Of a stretch of 11,964 nucleotides of DNA, positions 8,240 to 11,964 are shown piece by piece. The first letter of the stretch is position 1. The number at the start of each line of letters is the position of its first letter. The translations under genes were made by a program, and so were the position numbers. Below the pieces are notes generated by a model. It saw only the letters and a list, made by a program, of their open reading frames with translations, was not told where the DNA came from and did no database searches. The DNA comes from Perkinsus olseni (Eukaryota > Perkinsozoa > Perkinsida > Perkinsidae), in the NCBI GenBank assembly GCA_013115135.1, contig JABANP010000923.1:1-11964 (forward strand), given 5' to 3'.

Positions 8240-8709
8240 CTAAAGCTCGAACATACAGACACCGTCCTCGAACGCTGGAAGATCCGCACAAATCCCTCCA
8301 CTCGGGCAATTCTGAAGGTAGGTACACACCGCACTCTGTATCGCCGAGTGTCTACTTACATGTGACCATCTGCACTTGATGTAGCAATGACTCAATTTGC
8401 AAGCTACTGTCGCAGTGCCGAATGAATCGCATTCCGAAGCTATAGCACAGGCGTCCGCGCACACACCATAAGCGATTTCATGTTGGTCATTCTGAAGAGA
8501 CGCGGCGAGTGAGTTTACACTGTAAACTTCACAGAGTCGCAGAGTTTGCCCCTGCGAGGCATGCTAACTGAGCTCTTCCAGCCGGTAAATTTTCGACCAC
8601 AATCGATGGTTGCTCACATAGCCGATGATGTACTCCTCAGTATTGCATTTGCATCCATCCTTGCAGTGGTCGAGAGGCTTCCCGTAGGAGCCTCCTCTTG
8701 GCGGCCCAC
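8240..8709 (-). CDS. cysteine-rich small protein, gene 1 (5' end not found)
   Basis: Three exons are supported by comparison with gene 2: 8709-8618, 8491-8360 and 8311-8240 (TAG stop). Introns are 8617-8492 (126 nt, GTGAGC...TTCAG) and 8359-8312 (48 nt, GTAAGT...TTCAG), both phase 0. The second intron is a multiple of three without a stop, so retention would still give a protein. Exon peptides include DHCKDGCKCNTEEY, then VCADACAIASEC and HCYIKC, then NCPSGGIC and PAFEDGVCMFEL. All 12 cysteines of this region match gene 2 in order, suggesting up to six disulfides in a secreted protein. The upstream exon boundary is phase 1 (acceptor CCACTCAG). I could not find a signal-peptide exon; an in-frame ATG at 8728 would start the protein without one. 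No family is recognised. Either the 5' exon lies further upstream or this copy is truncated. Confidence 0.7.
8513..8534. repeat. 22-nt zig-zag palindrome, intron of gene 1 (1 mismatch)
   Basis: Hexamer TTTACA (8514-8519), then C, its complement TGTAAA (8521-8526), then C, then TTCACA (8528-8533), which matches the first hexamer except at one base. Outer bases also pair (8513 with 8527; 8520 with 8534). The first palindrome extends to 8-bp arms (8512-8528). It lies about 20 bases from the splice acceptor of the gene 1 intron. Confidence 0.85.
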
Positions 8710-9454
8710 CTGAGTGGGGCGAACTCATGTACCACACCGTCTGTCTCTAAGTCCCTAAGTATCGATTATCGTGGCTAGCGCGGCACAACCGTTTCATGTT
8801 GCCGAGTCTGAAACTGCTAGTCCGAGCACTGGACATTTGATGCGATTATCTGCTGTTGTGACTATGTGCGCTTGTAAGTGAGTAGCCATTTGTCTTTGCA
8901 GTAATTCCCCAATACTTTCCGATCTGCTCTGCTCCTCGCCTCCTGCGAGTGATCATCCCTTCATCGTATCAACTACTACTATCATCAGAGTACGGCTTTG
9001 GTTATTCTATCGCTGGTCCAGTTGCTCACCCCTAACTCAACTATATTATCAGTAGAAGGTATCTGCATCAGATCCGGGAGTGTTACGTTATTGAGTCATC
9101 ATGGTTGCCAACAATAGCACACTCAGTCCTTACGCGGTGCCTTCAAGGAGGAAATCTCTACCCGCATTTAGTTCGACTGAGCTGAAGTTGGTGGGTCGAG
9201 AAACCAGCTGAGCGGGCTGAAAACTGAGCAGGAAATATTAAGGGTTTCACGATAGGACCGAACCCGAATCCACTTACGGTTTTTCCTCGGAGGACTCTTG
9301 AATCTCGAGCTCAAAAGCGGCGCCATTCAGACACACGAATCACAGGATTTTGACCATGGTGGTGTCCATGAAGCGAAGATCCTCTAATGACAGTGTTATC
9401 AGAGTGATATGAATAACATTTATTTTCTCGAAAGCAATGGAATTTTGATCGTGC

Positions 9455-9476
9455 AAGCGAGACTCGCTTAGCGAGT
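9455..9476. repeat. 22-nt zig-zag palindrome (perfect)
   Basis: Hexamer AGCGAG (9456-9461), A, complement CTCGCT (9463-9468), T, hexamer again (9470-9475), with outer bases 9455/9469 and 9462/9476 complementary. It is thus two overlapping 15-nt palindromes with centres at 9462 and 9469, seven bases apart. A related word CGCTTAGCGAG recurs at 9538-9548. Confidence 0.95.
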
Positions 9477-9527
9477 TCCAAGCTGCCCCCACAGTCACGG
9501 AAATACGCATACACATATCGTTGCAGG

Positions 9528-9549
9528 GCGCGTGACGCGCTTAGCGAGC
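9528..9549. repeat. imperfect zig-zag palindrome
   Basis: GCGCGT and ACGCGC flank a single G (9528-9540). A second, imperfect palindrome centred at 9542 overlaps it (CGCT/AGCG plus one further pair after a mismatch). Centre spacing is eight, not seven, so this may be a decayed or variant copy. Confidence 0.5.
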
Positions 9550-9722
9550 CACAATGGCTTGTGTCTTGGTACTGACTCGGATTATCCGATGGATAACATT
9601 TAGGGCGAACGCAACAAATGGATGCCTCGTGCCAGAATAAGCCATGACCACTACCATGGGACAGAAGTAGTGTAAGTTACGTTTTGTAACGATGCACTTT
9701 CACTCTCTTCTTTGCTTCTCAG

Positions 9723-10241
9723 CACGGCCTGAGCCTCTCGCTTGCCCATACGATCGGTATTGGGCTTATAAGGTATATATCATGTAAGTACTGCGCAGTC
9801 CTCATATACTATAGAAGGACTGTGAAGGTCTGACCTCTTCTCGGGACTTCAAAAAGCCCTTCTGGAATACTCGGGACATACTCAGGACCAGCCAGCCGCG
9901 TATATTCGACAATCTGCACCCACAACACTTGTTAAGCGCGTCTCTGAACGTGTCACGCGACACGAGACAGTATCGCGGTGACACAGTATGGCTTAGCCAT
10001 ACCATATCGAACACTTCCGGCAATGATACTTTGGTGCTTTGCGGGGTGACCATGCAAAACCGGCCATGGGCTCACCCCTCCAGGTGAGGCGCAAGCACTG
10101 TAATGCTCCGCTGAAGGTCCTCATGAAGTTTCTAGGTGCTCGTTTCGGTGCCAGATAAATGAGTTTGGCTGTTCCCCTTCTCTCAGGAAACAGAAGCACA
10201 AGCGAGAAGAGCGACAGCAGCAGAAGGCTGAAGACACCTAA
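9723..10241 (+). CDS. possible spliced gene, 3' portion (low support)
   Basis: Exons 9723-9772, 9815-10083 and 10187-10241 join in a single frame ending at TAA 10239-10241. The acceptor at 9722 has a strong pyrimidine run (TTCTTTGCTTCTCAG), as does the one at 10186 (GTTCCCCTTCTCTCAG). The donor at 10084 is GTGAGG; the donor at 9773 (GTATAT) is weak and that intron is only 42 nt. The predicted peptide includes CPYDRYWAYK, then FWNTRDILRTSQPRIFDN, and ends with a charged KHKREERQQQKAEDT tail. I recognise no family and no 5' exon. The central exon is open for about 90 codons, which chance could give, and it contains a palindrome (9986-10002). Confidence 0.28.
9986..10002. repeat. 17-nt palindrome, 1-nt centre
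   Basis: GTATGGCT (9986-9993) and AGCCATAC (9995-10002) flank a single T. No second overlapping palindrome is seen, so it is half of the zig-zag architecture or a separate event. Confidence 0.85.
10034..10098. repeat. imperfect stem with internal GGGGTGA/TCACCCC hairpin
   Basis: GGGGTGA (10043-10049) pairs with TCACCCC (10072-10078). Flanking GTGCTTTGC (10034-10042) pairs imperfectly with GCGCAAGCAC (10089-10098). CTCACC and GGTGAG (10071-10076, 10083-10088) offer an alternative hairpin. It is too short for a tRNA despite the acceptor-like stem. Confidence 0.5.
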
Positions 10242-10254
10242 GGTGTCACACCTT
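10233..10254. repeat. 22-nt zig-zag palindrome (perfect)
   Basis: Hexamer ACACCT (10234-10239), A, complement AGGTGT (10241-10246), C, hexamer again (10248-10253), with complementary outer bases. Palindrome centres are 10240 and 10247. The second palindrome extends to 9-bp arms (10238-10256). It overlaps the stop codon of the low-confidence plus-strand gene. Confidence 0.95.
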
Positions 10255-10293
10255 AGTTCATTGCTGTGCAGCACGGCGTAGGCGTGGCATAGG

Positions 10294-10315
10294 CGTACTA
10301 GTAGTACGGTACTAC
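10294..10315. repeat. 22-nt zig-zag palindrome (perfect)
   Basis: Hexamer GTACTA (10295-10300), G, complement TAGTAC (10302-10307), G, hexamer again (10309-10314), outer bases C and C each complementary to the opposite centre G. Centres are 10301 and 10308. It sits inside a larger stem: CATAGGCGTA at 10288-10297 pairs with TACGCCTATG at 10313-10322. Confidence 0.95.
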
Positions 10316-10777
10316 GCCTATGTAACACGGCCCGTGCTAGTCGGCGGAGCCCTTCACGCAGACGTGACTAGATGTAGCAATGCTAAAGTAGCATGTACTG
10401 CACGAAATGAAAACTTCCTTGTTACTCTACTGGAATTGCTCGCTGTGAATTTACTCACTTTGCTTCACTTTCTAAAATGTTTCTTCTTGCCAAAAAGATT
10501 TCAATCGAGCGATCAGTGCTACATCTCCTTGGGCTCCGCTGTAACGCTGATTATAGTGCTCACTCAGAACAGAAGGGAAGCTGTAAACTCAAGTGGAGAA
10601 GGTTGCTGTGTTCGGTGAGGACGATGAGTGGCCGACGCAGAATCCTGCTCATATACTGCGTCCACCAGTATCAAAATAACCCAGCGACCCCTCATTCTAG
10701 GTTTATGTGCCACAGTGCAAAAAATGCGATATTGTAGGGGCGCAGACGCAGAACATATGAATGCAACTTGTGTGCAC

Positions 10778-10799
10778 AGCACAGCCTGTGCTGCACAGG
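10778..10799. repeat. 22-nt zig-zag palindrome, inside the duplicated flank (perfect)
   Basis: Hexamer GCACAG (10779-10784), C, complement CTGTGC (10786-10791), T, hexamer again (10793-10798), outer bases complementary. Centres are 10785 and 10792. The paralogous flank of gene 1 has 16 bases between the shared blocks where this copy has 31, so the extra 15 bases correspond closely to this element's 14-nt repeat step. Confidence 0.95.
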
Positions 10800-10985
10800 T
10801 AACGGCAAGAAAGAGGTAACCACAAATAGAAATCAAGTCTCATCATCGTGCGCAATTTGCATCGTCTTAGATAGAAGCAATCCAGCATGCAGCCTTACTT
10901 TGTTCTTGAACTTAGCCTTGCCTTAAGTTCTGTTAAGCTTGCTCTTGAGTGGCTTCGTAACTTGTGAACTTCGCGACTTCGGCAG

Positions 10986-11007
10986 GATCGGAGTCCGATC
11001 ATCGAAG
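10986..11007. repeat. 22-nt zig-zag palindrome, decayed
   Basis: A perfect 15-nt palindrome GATCGGA/TCCGATC centred at 10993 is followed by ATCGAA, which matches the first hexamer ATCGGA except at one base. The outermost pair (10993/11007) also fails. Five of seven pairs of the second palindrome hold. Confidence 0.7.
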
Positions 11008-11057
11008 CGGCTCCAGCCGGTGTAATACGGCTTCAGAAAGCCGTTTCATCAGAATTG

Positions 11058-11079
11058 GGTGACAGTGTCACCGTGATAC
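11058..11079. repeat. 22-nt zig-zag palindrome (1 mismatch)
   Basis: Hexamer GTGACA (11059-11064), G, complement TGTCAC (11066-11071), C, then GTGATA (11073-11078), one base different from the first hexamer. Outer bases pair. Centres are 11065 and 11072. Confidence 0.85.
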
Positions 11080-11137
11080 AGAATGAAGACTAACGGAGGC
11101 CTTTTCGATTTGCGGGCCGCGATGGCACTGGACAGTA

Positions 11138-11861
11138 CTAATGCAACCAGTACATACAGGCTTTGTCCTCGAAAGCTGGAACAGAGATGCAGGAGCCTCC
11201 AGTCAGACAGTTCTGAAGACAATCAAACGTTTCTCTCTCCATCCTGAAGCCTCAATTAGTCGTCTACTCACCCATTGTGATCCGCATTTGAGGTAGCAGC
11301 GTCTGAAAGGAGCGCATCCCAGTACTCCATCCGAAGCCTCTCGAGGCGGGGGGCAATCGTCGGCCGTATTACAGATCTGCGCACACACAGCGGCGCTCAC
11401 TTCACCATGTTCACCCTGAGCGAAACATTAGTGATAGTAGCCTACTATTAGTAGGAATAACCGAGAAGAAAAACTGTGAGAAGAAGAAATTGACGAGTCT
11501 CATGCTCACATAGAGGACGATCTGGCTGTCAGTCCGGCAACCACATCCGCCTTTGCAGTCGTTGGTCGGTACCTCGTACATACGTCCCTCTGAGTGAGCA
11601 GGTCATGCGATCCCCGAGCCTGGCTCCAGAAGCACCGAAGTAAGAACCTTTGTGATTTGATAAAGCTCTCAGGCTCGCCTCAGAGGGAGAAGCATCAACT
11701 AGATCGACCATAGCGCTGAAAAGGATATGCAGAGGACTTCTCGATCGATTGAATCCTGCCCTCACTCACAAGTTTCCCTCTTGTGACCGTCCCACCTTCA
11801 CGTCCACAGCGTTGCTACTCAGGCACATGAAGCACAGGGTCCAGAAGATGATGAATTGCAT
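11138..11861 (-). CDS. cysteine-rich secreted protein, gene 2 (five exons)
   Basis: Exon model: 11861-11770, 11715-11636, 11589-11510, 11415-11272, 11212-11138 (TAG), 471 coding bases, 156 residues. Introns are 54, 46, 94 and 59 nt. Donors are GTGAGT, GTGCTT (weak), GTGAGC, GTGAGT; acceptors all end CAG. The protein starts MQFIIFWTLCFMCLSSNA, a good signal peptide, so secretion is likely. Then comes a linker (ASPSEASLRALSNHKGSYF) and the 12-cysteine region: NDCKGGCGC, VCAQICNTADDC, RCYLKC, NCLTGGSC, PAFEDKACMYWLH. Gene 1 has the same cysteines and intron positions, which is the main evidence that these exons are real. The second intron's donor is the least certain; one alternative begins at AAAG/GTTCTT. 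No known domain is recognised; a disulfide-rich extracellular protein (adhesin, inhibitor or effector) is only inference. Confidence 0.72.
11434..11455. repeat. 22-nt zig-zag palindrome, intron of gene 2 (perfect)
   Basis: Hexamer TAGTAG (11435-11440), C, complement CTACTA (11442-11447), T, hexamer again (11449-11454), outer bases complementary. Centres are 11441 and 11448. It lies 18 bases before the splice acceptor at 11416, just upstream of a branch-point-like CTAAT, in the intron that in gene 1 carries 8513-8534. Confidence 0.95.
11766..11786. repeat. inverted repeat at the first donor of gene 2
   Basis: TCACAAG (11766-11772) and CTTGTGA (11780-11786) form 7-bp arms around a 7-nt loop. 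The left arm covers part of the exon 1 donor GTGAGT (11769-11764 on the minus strand), so a transcript hairpin could mask it. Confidence 0.6.
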
Positions 11862-11880
11862 ACGACTCGTATGATACGAG
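11859..11880. repeat. 22-nt zig-zag palindrome at the start codon of gene 2 (perfect)
   Basis: Hexamer ATACGA (11860-11865), C, complement TCGTAT (11867-11872), G, hexamer again (11874-11879), outer bases complementary. Centres are 11866 and 11873. The minus-strand ATG of gene 2 is 11861-11859, so the element forms its immediate 5' leader and includes the start codon. Confidence 0.95.
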
Positions 11881-11964
11881 GAGACTCAGGGTTAATCGGC
11901 TGTCCGAACCATAATTTCCAGAACTCACTGGAATCACTCAACTCAGAGCGATAGCCAGCCGAAG

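Larger units (their letters stand above)
7959..8709 (-). repeat. tandem duplication, copy A (gene plus 3' flank)
   Basis: This segment holds the first cysteine-rich gene and its downstream flank. The flank shares a 12-base identical block (7959-7970 with 10754-10765) and AGGTAACG (7987-7994 with 10797-10804) with the flank of the second gene, in the same order. The spacing between these blocks is 16 bases here and 31 in copy B. Between the flank and the gene the two copies are hard to align by eye. Confidence 0.6.
8710..9722. other. unresolved stretch upstream of gene 1
   Basis: This should contain the 5' exon and promoter of gene 1, if it is intact. I find several good donor and acceptor motifs on both strands but no chain that gives a consistent frame. 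On the minus strand, ATG 9326 with donor at 9277 and acceptor at 9217 splices into a frame that soon stops. An ATG at 9554 on the plus strand opens 28 codons with a hydrophobic start. No known RNA gene was recognised. Zig-zag palindromes lie at 9455-9476 and, less perfectly, near 9528-9549 and 9577-9596. Confidence 0.4.
10242..11137. other. non-coding stretch rich in palindromes
   Basis: No supported gene. Open frames occur on both strands around 10564-10888 but begin at TTG or GTG or are cysteine-rich by chance in one frame only; the homologous flank of gene 1 does not preserve one frame. It holds zig-zag elements at 10294, 10778, 10986 and 11058, and a 7-bp hairpin ACGGCTT/AAGCCGT at 11027-11044. 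Most of it is the 3' flank of gene 2. Confidence 0.5.
10754..11880 (-). repeat. tandem duplication, copy B (gene plus 3' flank)
   Basis: This is the counterpart of 7959-8709, about 2.8-2.9 kb away in the same orientation. It carries the second cysteine-rich gene with matching exon phases, and the shared flank blocks at 10754-10765 and 10797-10804. From the first shared block to the gene's stop codon it is about 100 bases longer than copy A, and four palindromic elements lie in that flank. Confidence 0.6.

Noticed and set aside
9134..9326. Minus-strand two-exon gene starting at ATG 9326 with good donor (9277) and acceptor (9217)
   Set aside because: With the phase recounted, the joined frame soon hits a stop; the attractive downstream frame is not in phase with the ATG.
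9302..9396. Plus-strand open stretch containing LKSGAIQTHESQDF as an exon
   Set aside because: It is only about 50 codons between stops with no convincing splice borders or start codon.
10043..10078. tRNA-like acceptor stem GGGGTGA/TCACCCC
   Set aside because: The enclosed length is only 36 bases and no anticodon or T arm is visible.
10350..10400. Possible third cysteine-rich paralogue, suggested by GATGTAGCAATG shared with 8377-8388
   Set aside because: The match is only about 12 bases and the flanking sequence does not resemble the exon or keep its frame.
10334..10618. Plus-strand hydrophobic 94-codon frame
   Set aside because: It begins at GTG and has no homologue in the duplicated region or splice support; probably chance.
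10564..10836. Minus-strand frame that looks like a secreted protein with a hydrophobic leader
   Set aside because: It starts at TTG, and the homologous flank near 7960-8035 does not preserve one reading frame, so the similarity looks like non-coding duplication.
8240..11880. CRISPR array or REP-type repeats
   Set aside because: The repeated units share geometry but not sequence, spacing is irregular, and the window is eukaryotic.

Overview
The window is eukaryotic. It holds a complete LTR retrotransposon and at least two genes split by short GT-AG introns (46 to 126 nt), with no bacterial-style operons. A protist is most likely. A Perkinsus-like alveolate is only a guess, based on compact introns, mid GC content and families of small cysteine-rich secreted proteins.

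Layout. (1) Positions 1-6325 are one LTR retrotransposon on the minus strand. Two identical 303-bp LTRs bound it (the left one lacks only its first base because the window starts there). A purine-rich tract abuts the downstream LTR. One uninterrupted 1,899-residue Gag-Pol reading frame carries a zinc knuckle, protease, reverse transcriptase, RNase H and integrase, in Ty3/gypsy order. The Gag start codon lies inside the LTR, as in yeast Ty1. (2) Positions 6326-7087 continue a plus-strand reading frame of a basic-tailed protein of unknown function. The element's outer LTR edge cuts this frame, and the LTR supplies a substitute ATG. (3) Positions 7088-8239 are non-coding or unresolved, with a GCG-rich foldback at 7201-7384 and a perfect 15-bp-arm hairpin at 7649-7679. 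(4) Positions 8240-8709 and 11138-11861, both on the minus strand, are paralogous multi-exon genes for small proteins with 12 conserved cysteines. Their downstream flanks also share sequence, so they form a diverged tandem duplication about 2.9 kb apart. (5) A weakly supported plus-strand spliced gene lies between them (9723-10241).

The most striking signal is not a gene. From about 8.5 to 11.9 kb there are at least six perfect and three near-perfect copies of a 22-nt architecture: hexamer, one base, its reverse complement, one base, the hexamer again, with complementary outer bases. The hexamer differs in every copy, so the structure is conserved but the sequence is not. One copy occupies 15 extra bases relative to the paralogous flank. 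Two others sit at the same place in the same intron of the two paralogues with unrelated sequence. They may be locally templated insertions (snap-back or template-switch products) or a very small structure-defined element. I know of no named family that matches.
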